Below are positions 11,661-24,832 of a stretch of DNA of 64,000 nt, piece by piece. The notes beneath the pieces were generated by a model that had not been told where the DNA came from, ran no database searches, and worked only from the letters and a program-made list of their open reading frames with translations. The position numbers and the translations under genes are program-made. This DNA is from Allacma fusca (taxonomy: Eukaryota > Arthropoda > Collembola > Symphypleona > Sminthuridae). Position 1 is the first letter of the stretch; every line of letters starts with the position of its first letter. The stretch is taken from assembly GCA_947179485.1 (NCBI GenBank), contig OX359250.1, positions 44,427,450-44,491,449 on the forward strand, given 5' to 3'.

Positions 11661-14600
11661 CAGACTGGAAGGGATGTGGGAAAGCATTGAAATAGCCTGG
11701 ATTTGCTATTAATTAGTATTCAGTACATCAGGACATCGTTACAATTGCGAAGCAATGCAATGGAACTGGTCTAAATAACAAGAAATTTGATATGGTTGAG
11801 CGGAGAGTGCTACGTCAATTTGATCAAGATTGCTATGGGGACATAACAAATACAACAATTCACCTTGCCCTGATCGCGTGTGGCTACATAGTCGGAGCCC
11901 AATGGTTTCAAATGCCGAGGACCAGGACAGTCGCACTTGCTCCTAGCTCCTTCCTATATACCTATACCCCATACAATCAACGTGCATACACATCCATTGA
12001 CTTATTTTAGGGCTCTTAACATTCCTGGTGATATTTTAATGCAGCAGGATTGTGAAACTCGGACTATGAGTATTAAACCGACTATAGGTAGTTCCAAGGG
12101 AATATCAAAAATTTGAGGAAGGAAATTACACTACAGTGTACACCCTCAACGAGAGAACCCCTCAAGGCGAGGGATTTCGATTTCCAAATAACATATTATG
12201 CTCTTATAAGGAGAGAAATTAACATTCTCCTAACCGGAAATGTATTCAAAGATCCTTGCCCCTGCAGCGAGCCTGCCCTGAATAGGGAGTATCCCATAGT
12301 GAGAGTCTCCTGTACAAGTAATAATGCTGGGAAAGTTATGAATGTTCTAACTCTCAACCCATGCGTACTTCTCCAGACTATGAGTCACACTCCATCCATG
12401 AGTCTTTATTTCCCCCGAGTGGTGCGTGTCGGGTGAAAGTCGGTCGGAGTCGGAGAGTTCGGGGAGATAGGATCATCCGTCTACTTATAGGTTCGAGTGC
12501 ATAGTAAGGAATAACCCTTGTTCATGAGTATGTACGTAGTCTTGTTGAGATACACTGTAGGATGGGAAGGATGCAGGGGTATTTGATCTGGTCACATGTG
12601 CACAACACCTATACTCAGGTCTGAGTGACGGGAAAAGCTGTGATCCAGTCAAAAGTTTTAAAACAGCTTTTTATCCCCCTTTTTGGAGTCCTCTCTCACT
12701 CTATAGCCTTTTCAAGGTGTGCTAAGAAACCGTTCAAGTTTGTCCTGATCTATAGACTGGGTTAGTGTGGTCAGATGTGGATGTGTGACGGTGAAAATTA
12801 CAGTAATTCTTCTAAATTACTCACGTCCAAGTCAAGTGCACCTAAGAAGACATATTTATTAATCACAAGTTGCCAGTGCCGACGCCAGTGGTTTCATTTT
12901 CAGCCACGATTTCAATCCACGATGAGAATTGACATGTAGAGTCGGCACTTGAGTGTGAGCCCATTTCGTGTGTACATGTCAATAAGTGTACACAGACAGG
13001 GGAAATTATATATTGCCTCATTCCAGTTTCTTCCCTGTGATATAGCAAAAGAGAAGGAAGGAGTGCAGGGTATGAGAGAGAGACAGAGAGGAAGCAATAA
13101 TACACATTTTTACGCCTGGAAATTCCGCAAAATTGTAATATACATATATATGTGATGAGAAAAACAGAACTGAGACTTCACACAGTCATGAGCCAGTGAG
13201 TGTTACTTTTTAGCTTGAGAGAATAATATATAATGATTCGACGTCTCAGAGATCTTGAATGTAGGCAGGCACGCATTAAAGATATATTTTATTCCTGATG
13301 CAGATCAACTATACATATGTAAAGTTAGTGTAGGTCTCAGACTCAGGTGAACTGACAACAAAAGGTTGGAGCCAACAAGACAGTTACAATAAAAACCCTC
13401 TGCTCATGTATGAGCTGAGGGAACGCTCCTTTCTGCCAGTAATCGTAATCATTATTATCGCCAGCCCAAGAACAAAGTTCGCGATTCATCCCAGTACAGT
13501 GAAAGAGCAACAACAACAACCATAGTTAAAAGTCTGCTGCAACTCTTCGGCCGACGACAGAACGGAAGGGGGCAGTTGTTCAAGAGTGTGTGTGTGCCAT
13601 TACAGGACGACGTTTAGCACTAAACATCTCCAACAATCACATTTAGAAACTCCTCGCTTTCAAACAAAAAAAACAAAAAAAAAAACAAAATTGCCTTACC
13701 GTTTGTATACCGTACCAATTCTAGAGAGTAATTTGTGCACCCAGTAGGCCTCTGTGCTCATTCCATTTTTATATTACTTCCACCAGAACTCCCATTCTAG
13801 TGCATAGACGTAGTAGAGTGGAAGGTAAACATTTAATGCTTTCGAGTGTATTTTTTTTTTGGGGAGATCCGACGGAGTAGAGTTTGTGAGACCCGTGGAA
13901 GTTGGTGCATTGGAATTTGACCCTCTCCAAGAGTGACTGTACACTTGTGGATGGGAAAAATACCTCATTGGTTGATAGTTTGAGCGGGTGTGGAACTTGT
14001 GCAGTGCATGGGTCAATGCATTTCCGGCGGATCTGCTGGTAGAAGTGCGGAATCATTCCTAGAACCTCCATCCCCACAACACTCGCTGTCCAGCTCGGAT
14101 CCTCCAATCAGCGTCCCGATACTTACAAGCACTTCACAGAGGACCAGAAATAAGGTAAGTTGACCTCAATTATATTTCCCATTTTTCTCCCAATAAAAAT
14201 AATGTAATTACAATCACCCATGTTACAAACTTAATTAGCGCCTACTACTCAAGTAATTACTATTACCTACATGTATGTATGTATCTACGTATACCCTGTG
14301 TTTACTATCATGTAACAATTTTTAACGCCTCAGTGACCACTGTCACAAATGACTGCCAGACTGCTGGAAATAGGTGCAGATACATGTGTACCAAGTACGT
14401 CACATATTCGTAAAAATACCTTGTTACTTGATACATCCAAGCAGATAATCATTTTACAAGGATCTGGTGAAATGACTTCACAAATCAGGAGATAATTTCC
14501 TAGTTTTTACAGTCCGCTCCTGAGCCCACACATGTAATTAAAGCCCAATTAGTCTGTGAGGCGTTGGTGGGAAATAATAATGTTGTTCCAGGTTTATATA

Positions 14601-17600
14601 ATTGATGGAATAAAACTGTAGTCGAGGAATTAAACAAGCTCTGTACAAGTTATGTACTTTTGGCTCAATATTTTAACAACAGTGCCTATTACAGTTGAGA
14701 GACAGTATCATAATTTATGCTCATATGTAAGATATATCTTGTGGGATCCCAGCCATGTGCTCCCCATAAAAGGGAGTGCGTATATGGGAAATTACCCAAG
14801 GGTGATGCGTTTTGAATGAATACATTGGAAAGTAATAAATTTACATTTTAATGAGAATTTTTAGAAGTGAAACTGAATTCTAAATAAGAATTTCACCTTT
14901 AAATTCTGACTTTACACATGCCAAGTTCCCCCTGCATCAATACAGTATCAATGTACTCTGAACGATCTCGTGACAGAAAGACGTCTGCACCGGCCCCCTG
15001 CATGTCATTATTTTATTCAAATGTGTCTCTTCACATTGCTCTGCACTGTACATTGTTGGTGATGGTCTATTTGCATTACAGTCGAAGGATGTCAGTAGGT
15101 AAGATATGGTAAATGAGGTAGATTAAAATATTATTTTTTAAAGTGATAACTAGTGGTAAACGCCTTAGTCCCAGAATGGTCTACTAAGCAGTTTCTTTGG
15201 GAATAAAAAGAATAATCCCTCTTGCTCTGAGTTGGAGAGAAAGAGAGAGAGAGACAAAGAGCGGGGATACAGTGAACACATGTGAACTTGAGGAGCGTGC
15301 AAGATAGTTGGATGTAAAAAAAAAACTTTAGAACTTGCCTATACAGACGGTGTATACGAAAAGACCATGAAGTGACTGGTGGTTACTGAGTTATGGAGAC
15401 TGCTGATCAAATTCAATTCTTTTCACGCGTGGGGATACATCGAAGACAAGCAGAATGAGGATAAGATCAAATAAATGGAATCACTGACTAAGACATGACA
15501 ACTAATATTTTTTTGAGTGATTATATATGTAGATATGCAAACATTGGGTCGGGGCTCTGAGTCAATTCAGAAAAGAATGTGGGGTATCATAACAACATAA
15601 TTTATAAGAGTTTATTTCAAGAGGTTGGAAAGGAGGTAGACTATATGTAGACAACATGCTGTAGACTCAAGCATGCTCATTCTTTGGGTTAAGCATTTAA
15701 TTTCTTCTCATAACTGACATGAACGTCAGATATAATTAGGAAAAATCCTATAAGGATGAGATTTCATCACTCACAGTACATATACAGTCAAGTCAAGCGG
15801 GGTAGTATTGGTTAACAGAAGAGTCAGGAATTCTCTTTTACCCTCTCCGTACAATTTATGTTTAGTGGAATCTAGATGGTCACCATGCTTGGGTTACAGC
15901 TACTATTTGTACTACTGCTACTAGTATACTACTACTACTACTGAAATTCCTTCAAGTTATTACATTGACTCGTGAAGTGTTTGAAGGACTATGTCAGCGT
16001 TTATTTGTGAGTGTACACAATTTCGTACCTCCAAATACGTTTTATTTCCATTCACATTCCCTAAAATAAAAACATACAATAATTCTGGCATCTCATTTTT
16101 TAATCGCTATTTTTCTATGAGAGCTGACTCCATGTAGAACTATTTTATGACATATGTTCCCCTTCATAGGAAATTATTGACGGGATGCTCATCCATCAGG
16201 AGTTCACAGTCACAGGACTGATTTCACCGGAACATTGTAGTACAGAGAGATAGCATTGAGATAAGATCCCTGATAGCATACGACAAAATACACGATTTCA
16301 AAACATTTATTGACAACGGACAGATAACAATAGTCTTAACCTACAGAGTTTGATATATAGTACAATCATGTGCTTACATTTAATTGCGTGAAAAATTGTA
16401 GCACACTATATCTTTGAGCTGTCTGTCAGAGGTATAGGGTAAGGAGATACATACATAGATATGCAGGTGGATAAAAAAAAATCTGAGTATAGCCTCTGCA
16501 TATGTAATGTAATGCACACCTTGATAAAATTCTAATCATGGATGGAAACGTACACACTCACTCGGTTTCTCTTTTTGAATTGAAATCCGTGCGCTAATAC
16601 TTATTATTAGAAATACAGAGACTTCTTTTTTTTTTATTATTTGCATTCTTAGTAAATACTAAAGACTTACCCAGTAGCTCCTAAATCCTTGACCAATTTC
16701 TCAAGTCGACTTGAGGAAGGTGTGAATGTGCTACTGTTAACAAAATACTGAATTTGTTTTTGTGAGACAAGTGTTATACGCTATGGAGCAGGACGCTATA
16801 AAAGCGAGGCAGTGGGAGCATTAAAAGGCAGTAATGAACGGCAAGTTAACTTCCTTAACCGCATGTAAGAAGCCATCTGTGTATAAATAGGCACACGGTA
16901 GTTAGAGGGGAATGAGTTTAAAGTATCTATTTATTCAAGTCAGACGCTTGCATAAAATTTTGATGAAAATCCCAAGAGAATTTATTTAAGCCCAATGCTC
17001 TCCTGCATTAAACATGGTGCTTGACTCTAAACTGCTCACCACCTACTGAGAGAGCGCTCCTTTTACACAGCTCCTTGAATTGACAGATATTCCTGCATAA
17101 AAATTAAATGCTCATGATAATTTTAAGGGCAACTCCTTACTTGCTTCGCACCTTATTTCCTTTTTTTCCCCATCCAAACAATCCATGTAAAGTTATCCCG
17201 GCCAGTCGTCAACACAAAGGACCATGAATTGATAATTGATAAATGAAGGACAATTTATTTCAGTCACAAATAGATGGATGATACTGCAGCAACTTGCTAA
17301 ATGTGAGAAAAAGGGGGGTGCAGTTGACATACAAGTGACTCAGGAAATAATTTTTGTTGCTCATGTGTATTACTCTGACGGCACACAACCAACGAATTAA
17401 AGTTCAAGTGAGTTCTCTCCACGTCGACGGATATTTAAAGTTTCCAAAGTTTTTTTCACATTCAGTTTTGAGTGACCTTCAGAGCCTCGTGCGTTCCATT
17501 GTTTTTCTGTTTAATTCCACTGCCCGACAGGAGCTTCCAGTTGATTGTTTAGGATCCCTCTGACATCACACATCACTGTGTTTTATTTGAAAGTGACAAT

Positions 17601-19926
17601 AAATCAGGCTTTCACTCTGCTTGCCAGACCATACAGGTTTTAAAGGAAAACAGGAAAAAAAAATCGCGATAAGCACATATTTACCTCAAGACGTCATCCA
17701 GTCAGAGTGTATAATAATTATTACAGAAGAAACATTTTTTCCTTGAATTATTTCATTGGAAGACAATTAGCTAGAGACAGATAGAGAGTCTTACAGCTGT
17801 CGGAAGTCGGAACCAAAACACTGAGTGAGTGAGTGAGATTACAACCTTAAAGGATTACTAAAAGGATTACACACGTTGAAGAGCACTCAGGTACATACAT
17901 ACATACAATCAGTTTTTTATTATATGGCTGCAGTGTAGGAATTATTAGAACCCAGATACCTGGGAACTGGGAACTGCAGCTTTATTCTCTATAATTACGT
18001 ATAAGCTATGTGGGAACATATAGAATGTAGGATATTATTATGAATATTGTAAATAAAATAAATCTGAAATAAGGTGAATTTAAACGAGTAACTTTAATGG
18101 TACATTTTTCGCCCACCACCCTCAATACTTGCAGTGGACGTGAGAGTCACAAATTTGCCCTTGAATTGCAAGTATCTGTAGCTTGGTTGGAAACACGTTT
18201 TTAATAGCTATGTATGCGTATCCATATTTTAAGGCTACCTCCTAGGGTTAATAATGTAAATTCAAATTACTTTAGTTGTTGTAAATGTCTCCTCTCAGAC
18301 GTTTAGACAATTCAATTAATACTCACATGGATGTGAGTGGACGAGAGTATACATAAGTACTTACTACTAGTTTTAATGTAAGCAGAGCAAACTTCGCATA
18401 TTAAAAGTCCTCAGCACTCACTTCATTTACATTTCCTCCGGCCTGGTTGCCCATTCAACTTTTTTCAAGTTCCTCTCCTTCAAATCCAAATATCGAAAGC
18501 AACCAAACTTTTGCCATCTTCCGCACAGGTCGAAAATCATGTGGAGGACAAATTGTGCCGAAAAGAATTGAAGAGAGAAGATCTCTTAAATGAGTAGGTT
18601 TTACAGTTCCATCCTGGACTTTTTTTTTACTGTCAATGTCTTAGAGAATATCAATGGGGACAAGTCATGCTTTCAATATAGTACAAAATCCCACCAATAC
18701 ACATAATTTTATAGTTTTGAAGACTTTTTTTTACTGCGGTTGATCCTTAAAATGTCCTTGTATATAAAATAAAGTAATATGTAAAAACAAAAATATATAA
18801 ACTATCTGTTCGTCAGGCCCCTCTCGTTAGAACAAATGGCTGTACAGCAGATACCTTCCACCGGGAATATCAATCAAATTCACGTCCCCAGTCTCATTGG
18901 GGAGACTGATCCTTATGTCAGTAATTAACTGGACATAATACGTTAATAAAGTCTTCGGTTTGAATTGAATATGTTTATGGAGGGGTGGTTTTTATACCGG
19001 AAAAAACCGTTGTTCCGAGGGATTACATTAACTGTACAAAGAGTGTTGCCTCCGCTTCCTATAACTTACGTTATGTGGTTAAATTGCTTGAAATAGCTAG
19101 CTTTGTATATACACATATTTAATTAATTTCCGTAATCTCATATTTATATACACTTTATTTTTAAAAAATTAAGTGCGTGCCACGTCAAAATTACTTGATG
19201 TGTATCCTTAATCCCAAACCAAAACTTTCAGGGTAGGTTTGTAATCTGTATGCCAAAGATTATCTGAGCATTCTGCCCAACGCTGCTGGCACATTGCCAC
19301 AATGGTACCCTAAATGTATATCTACATGTATGTACATTTTCTTACAGGTATTCTTACTTTCGAGTATATTGAATGCATTCAAATGGTAGCACCCAAAAAG
19401 TATGACTACCGAGAACACATTCCAAATAAGAGGCACAATGCCACAATGTGAACACGGATGCTATGAGGAAAGACCAAAATAGGATATCGCTTTAACAATC
19501 CTTAAAGTTCCATCCTTAAATTACTTTATCGTATGGTAAAGTAAAAATTAGCCTTTTTCAGTAAAGTATGTACCTATTTCAATAATAGAAAAACTATTGA
19601 TTATGCCTGCCAGAAACATGGTTAGCGAACGAAAAACAATAAACTTGTAATATTCTACAGGGTAAACTTGTAATGAGATTATAATCAGCTAAAATTAGTA
19701 AATACTATCAGCAGAATAATGCTGAAGAAATTCGATCTCAAGTTGCAATATTCAGTTCGTATTCACAATAGTACTGCAAAATGCCTGAAAGTATTTGAAC
19801 TGTCAAAAAGTCGATTTGCACATTGTTGTATAATTTATTGACAATGTTAGTGTCACAGTTTTGACCTAACATTGTCATGTCGGTTAAAAGGTCATGCAGT
19901 GCCTGTGACCGAATGTGACAATGGTT
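11661..19926. other. Intergenic AT-rich region with no convincing gene
   Basis: About 8 kb in which I find no coding exon with family resemblance. It contains short GA tracts (about 13073-13090 and 15238-15254), an AAC run near 13511, a poly-A/AAAC stretch near 13664-13690, an ATAC run near 17893 and scattered poly-A/T. A plus-strand donor-like site (AATAAG|GTAAGTTG) at about 14155 follows a more complex, CpG-containing stretch (13440-14150). That could be a non-coding first exon of some transcript, but nothing links it to a gene. Confidence 0.5.
19834..19839 (-). terminator. Poly(A) signal of the coiled-coil gene
   Basis: TTTATT on the plus strand, so AATAAA on the minus strand, about 90 bp beyond the TAG at 19927. 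The spacing is right for a short 3' UTR. Confidence 0.55.
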
Positions 19927-21848
19927 CTAAGAACGAATTGGAGTGGCAGACGGTCTACTCATACGACGATTGTCAGCTGAGGATTTCCTAAAATCAGACA
20001 TATCGCTGCCTCCTGAAGACAAGGAATCCGATGCGGACTGGTCGTCATCATCATCTTCATCATCGTTATGGTACGTTGGTCGACGGTGGCGCCTCCTTTT
20101 CTTTCTTTTGATGACAAACGGATTCTCCCAGCCTTCACCACCTTCTCCTTCATTCACATCTTCCCAGTCATCGTCGTCCTGGTCAGTCTCCTCATCTACC
20201 TCCTCCTCCTCGAAGAACTCACCTTAATAAAGAAAGGCATGTTAGAGAGCAATAATTATTACAATTTTAGTCTCCTCTCATATCACAGTTTAACGAATCG
20301 TAATAAATGGTGATTATAGTATTAAAGCATACCTTCTTTCAGCATGGCTTCAGACGAAATCCGCAAAGATGGCTTAATCTCCAGTTGTCGGTTTTTAGTC
20401 TCTCTCCTTCTGGCCTCTTGGAAAGCTGTTAGACGTTTTTTAAGATAAATGTTGAAGGCATTTGCAAGTTCTGTAGGCGCATCCTCAACTTCTGTGGCTT
20501 TAGCAACCTGGAGCAACGCTTTCCGACGGGCTTTTCTCTCTGCTTGTACCTCCGCCAATTTCTATAAAATCAGTTAGACCATTCCAATATAACTAAATAC
20601 GACTTAAGCGGGGAACCTTATAATCAGAAAATAATTATAATAAAAACGTAGTTACATAGAAAGCCCAGTCCACACCGACGTAACTTTTCTCGATTGTCAG
20701 CAATTTCCTTTTAAGTATCAGGTCATCGCGGAGCTCACCGAGTCTCTAATTTACAAAGTAAGGGCAATATACCACACATCTGTAAGTATACTGTACTTAA
20801 TAAAGGAGAAGAGATAATTACGATATTTTTTGCATCGGCCTTTGCTAATTGCCACCTTGTACAAGTGCTAGTGACTTGAGTGCGGCGCAAGTGGTGCCAT
20901 AAGATAGGCATGATGTAAGAACGTATTTGTTCTATTAAATCAAACAATTGCTTCTCCAAATGGTTGTGGAGCGTAGCCCGTTCCCTGATATAACATTTGT
21001 AAGAAATTAGGTCGCTAGATTAAATGTTTAATATTTCAACTCACATCAGGTATTGATTCTTGAGGTGTCGGGTTTTAATATCCGCTTCCAGTTCTGCTGC
21101 TTCTATTTCCTTTTTTAGCTGTTCCAACCTTGCTAGCATTTTTGCAAGCTTCGCCCTTATTCAGGAGTAGATAATCATTTCGGTCAGTTTCATTCCGGTT
21201 ACAAACTTAAACATGTTTCTTCAACTTGTCACTTCAACTTTTTCATCATCACCAACTTTCTAAAAATAACCAAAAACTCCCTGGATGTACTTACATAAGA
21301 GGCTCGAATTCCAATAAATCTGCTTTGACCTTCGCCAGCTCTTCTTCTACAACTTCTGTTCTTTTGAGAATTTGCTGATGTTTTTTATCCAGTTGTGCCA
21401 TCAGCCGGTCGATTTCTTTCTGAATGGATGCTTTCTCTTTGTCTATTTCGTCGCTGTCGGAATAAGGGAATGGTCATTGTAAATACCGTCTTTGTTAATT
21501 GCAAAAAGGAAGTAGCATCGATATACGATGTTGAGATTAAATGTTGGTTAATGCTTACGAAATTTTTAGGATGAGCTCATGCAGCTCATCAATATCCTCG
21601 TTAAGGTGATCCTTGTATATTTGATTGTCACCTTTGAGGTCCGACATTTCTCTGGTCATAAACCAAGCCTCCAGGCGTTTATTCCTAGCCATGATTCGCA
21701 TTTCGTTTAGATGGCGGATTTTCTCCATTAACTGATTGTAAAGGTCGGTGAGAACATGGAGAGGGGGTGGATGAGGGACTTTCTTTTCTCCTTTTTTCTT
21801 CCCTTTCTTCCCCTTCTTCCCCTTTTTCCCCTTCTTCCCTTTTGGCAT
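19927..21848 (-). CDS. Lys-rich coiled-coil protein with acidic tail, six exons
   Basis: Six minus-strand exons join in phase: 21848-21559, 21453-21295, 21155-21045, 20984-20822, 20561-20333 and 20222-19927, giving 415 aa and a TAG stop. Every junction is GT-AG. The exon 3 acceptor (CTGAATAAG) is the weakest. The protein opens with a Lys/Gly tract (residues 2-24, repeated GKK), followed by long Glu/Lys/Leu-rich helices from about 35 to 320 that look like interrupted coiled coil. It ends in an acidic, Gly-containing stretch, a basic KRKKRRRHRR patch and an Asp/Ser tail. This layout recalls cilium and basal-body coiled-coil proteins (BBOF1, CFAP157, CCDC83 types), but I cannot match it to one. 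It is head-to-head with the tubby gene. The gene model is firm; the function is unknown. Confidence 0.8.
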
Positions 21849-22579
21849 TTTGTCAAAATTTAGTTGAGTCCCTCTGTTTGCTTGTGTTTTGGACTAATCT
21901 AAATTATTTTACTGGTCCAAGCAATACAATGATTACATGATCAAGTGCAGAACGGCATTACACATACTCAAGTGCCACTGCCACCTATAACTTTGTATTA
22001 TTTATTATTTTCAACTGGTTTTGGGGTAATTTTAATGCCTTCTGTTAAATACATTACTGTATGAAACGTTTTTGGATTCAAAAAGGCAAAGTAAATATTG
22101 CATCTGCTCTTCTGCTTTGGTCTCTCAACAGGCGATGTATACGTTTGGAATACTTGGTAGTGTAAACTGTAATTATTCGGTTATAGGCTGGTAAATTTTC
22201 GACTAAAAAAAATTAAAACAAAATAATTTCAATAATGCAATATTTTAAATCTTTTACTAATGAAAATATATCGAAAAACATCTTTATAGCAACTAGTTTC
22301 TATTCTGAGAAGCAAAGATAAGAATTTAGTGAATTTTATTTATTTATACAGTAATAACCAAATAAAATAATAATCAAATAAAAAAATATGGCATCATAAT
22401 AATAATAAATTCGAATAAAAGCAGCAAAGATTCTTTACTGTCGATGAGTTGGCAGCCATAACCCTGCATTTTCCATTCAATGTTTACCAAAACTGTAAAT
22501 CAATCTCGATAATTGAGAGCAGTCATACAATGCCGTGTATGAGGGAGATTTAAGTAAATGAAATTAGTGAACTAGAAAC
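21849..22579. promoter_or_regulatory. Divergent intergenic region between the coiled-coil and tubby genes
   Basis: About 730 bp separates the two start codons, which face away from each other, so both promoters and 5' UTRs probably lie here. It is strongly AT-rich (A-runs and TAAT repeats at 22200-22410). I see no clear TATA box, initiator or CpG-rich core that would fix either start site, and transcripts could begin outside this interval if unseen 5' exons exist. Confidence 0.45.
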
Positions 22580-24805
22580 ATGGAACGTTATACAACAAAA
22601 CTGCTCTATGAAGATGAAGAATCTAAAATAAAATCACGTCTGCGACGAAAAGCATCGGGTAATTTCGTACCAGAGGAATCCATTTCAATCTCCGCCGGAA
22701 ATTCCGCACGTTCGTATAAACCGAACCAAGGCACGGTTGCATCAACCAGTGCAATAATAAACGTCCGCCCAGTTAACACGGACGGACCTCGAACTCCCAG
22801 ACTACCTCAAAAACCCGGCACATCAGCTCCGTCTCCAAAAAGTGTGAAACTAAAAAATGAAGTTGGAATTGACCCAACCCCTGACTTCAAGCCAATCCTG
22901 ACGAAGAACAGGCCCCAAACTGAATTTTATTTCCAAAATGAAAAGCTATATACACCATTAGGATTGAATACAGAGTCGGAGGAAGTAATTCAATCACCAG
23001 CCAAAAAAACTATTAGTCAGAGCACTGTTGATGGACTTGGTTTTGACCTTGAGACGATCGACCTGACAAATGACACCGACCGTAAAGCACACAGAAGGAA
23101 CGACGACGATAACGACGAGTACGACAACAACGAAACGGAGGAATCAACATCAAGCTCATCGGTGGAGGACGAGGATGAGAGAAGTGACAGTAATGATGGA
23201 TCCTCATACAGTCGTACCAAACCAGCACGCCGGTACATCTCGGTCGAGTCCTTGGTCCTTGAGGACAATTTCGATGCGAGTAACGGTTTTAAAACTTTCA
23301 ATGGCGACGAGGTAAAAGGGGCAGATGACGAGATTCCACAAGTTAAATTAGTTTGGAATACTCCACCTGAGGGATCCCCGAGGGGTCGCAGCTCCAGGAA
23401 AGGTTTTGCAGACCTCCCTTTACCTAGAAGAACACATGATCCGAATCATGACAGTATTTTAGATTTTTTTACCCGAACGGAAGACGGTGTGGAGCGGGAG
23501 GGTCGATATGACGATGTGGAAATGACAATTAGCAAGTTTTTTATGGTAATTAATCGTAAAAGATATCATCATCCAAGCCACTTCGATAGTTTCATTTTGA
23601 ACACTTTGGCTTTAACTTGACTGTTTCCCGTAGCAATCGGATGACAATGACAAAGAGAAGGTCACAAAATGCGTTAACCTAAAGCAAATTGTGGACAACA
23701 TCGACGAATTCGTTCTTCAACCGGCAGCCATTGGTTTTGATATTCAATGCAGGGTGACGCGAGATCGGAAAGGAGTTGATCGTGGTCTCTACCCCACTTA
23801 CTACATGCATTTGGAACGGCCGGATGGAAGAAAAGTACACCTGTATAAATATAATTAAAAACCAAGTACTTTCAGATCAGTAGTTGTTGATTCATTCCCA
23901 TTCCCCAGATTTTGCTACTTACGGGCCGGAAAAGAAAGAAAAGCACAACAAGCAACTACCTTATTTCTACAGATGCATCGGATCTGTCCCGCGACAGCAA
24001 CCATTTTGTGGGGAAGGTTCGCTCAAATCTACTAGGGACACAATTTACCATCTACGACAACGGTCAATCCCAAAAACGATTCGGGCTTTTCCAATCCTAC
24101 GGAAGTGAGACGCCGCTCCGAGAAGAACTAGCTGCGGTCATTTATGTAATTTCCCTCTCCGATTTGTTGAATTTTTTGATTCCTGAGTTTCATCTTTATA
24201 TCAACTGAACTGTTCCCATTTTAGGAACCCAACGTACTGGGCTTTAAGGGACCCCGAAAAATGAAGATTTTGATCCCTGAAATGAAAAACGAGTCACGAA
24301 GGAGAGAACATAGACCTGCGAAGGAAAAAGATAGTATCTTAGGTTCAAAAAATAATTATTATTATGAAAGAAAAAAAAATCACATGCTTTTTTAGTTTCG
24401 AATTAAAACATTTCCTGATTTAATGCCCCTTTTGTAGAATTGCACAAGCAAGGAGAATCCCAACAATTTTTCGAATTAAGAAACAAGGCTCCGATTTGGA
24501 ACGATGACAATCAGTCCTTCGTCCTGAATTTCCACGGCAGAGTGACGCAAGCCTCTGTCAAAAATTTTCAAATCATTCATGAAAAGAAAGGTTGGCATTT
24601 TTGTTCGTTTTTTTTTATTTTGTAAATTTTTTTCCCCTGGTCATGTGTATCAAATTTTTAACTGGATTTAGATGACTACGTGATTCTCCAATTCGGCCGA
24701 GTGGCTTCAGATCTTTTCACTATGGATTACCGCTATCCCCTCTGTGCTCTTCAAGCTTTCGCAATTGTCCTCACCAGCTTTGATAATAAATTAGCCTGTG
24801 AATAG
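22580..24805 (+). CDS. TULP: Tubby-like protein (TULP/king-tubby family), six exons
   Basis: Exons 22580-23545, 23634-23834, 23909-24145, 24225-24333, 24438-24590 and 24672-24805 join in phase to give 599 aa. Residues 1 to about 330 are family-variable: a basic start (KSRLRRK), Ser/Pro-rich sequence and an Asp/Glu/Ser tract around 185-215. The tubby domain follows (about 345-599). Hallmarks in order are [78 protein letters not shown] and the family's C-terminal end KLACE. Tubby domains form a beta barrel around a hydrophobic helix and bind PI(4,5)P2; the Lys/Arg pair contacting the lipid lies in the GRKRKK region. TULP3-type proteins bind IFT-A and carry membrane receptors into cilia. The first helix might serve that role, though I do not see a clear match. 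Family identity is certain; the exact orthologue (TULP3 or king-tubby) is inferred. Confidence 0.95.
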
Positions 24806-24826
24806 TACTGTGAGAAATAATTTCGT

Positions 24827-24832
24827 AATAAA
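24827..24832 (+). terminator. Poly(A) signal of the tubby gene
   Basis: AATAAA lies only 22 bp after the TAG stop at 24803-24805, predicting a very short 3' UTR of roughly 40-60 nt. Confidence 0.6.

Noticed and set aside
12113..12436. 107-codon plus-strand frame
   Set aside because: It starts at a non-ATG codon, has no recognisable motif and no flanking splice logic.
12470..12510. tRNA B-box-like GGTTCGAGTGC
   Set aside because: No A-box, no cloverleaf pairing and an imperfect B-box.
13769..14107. 112-codon minus-strand frame
   Set aside because: No family resemblance. It overlaps a plus-strand donor-like site, so a non-coding exon is as likely as a protein.
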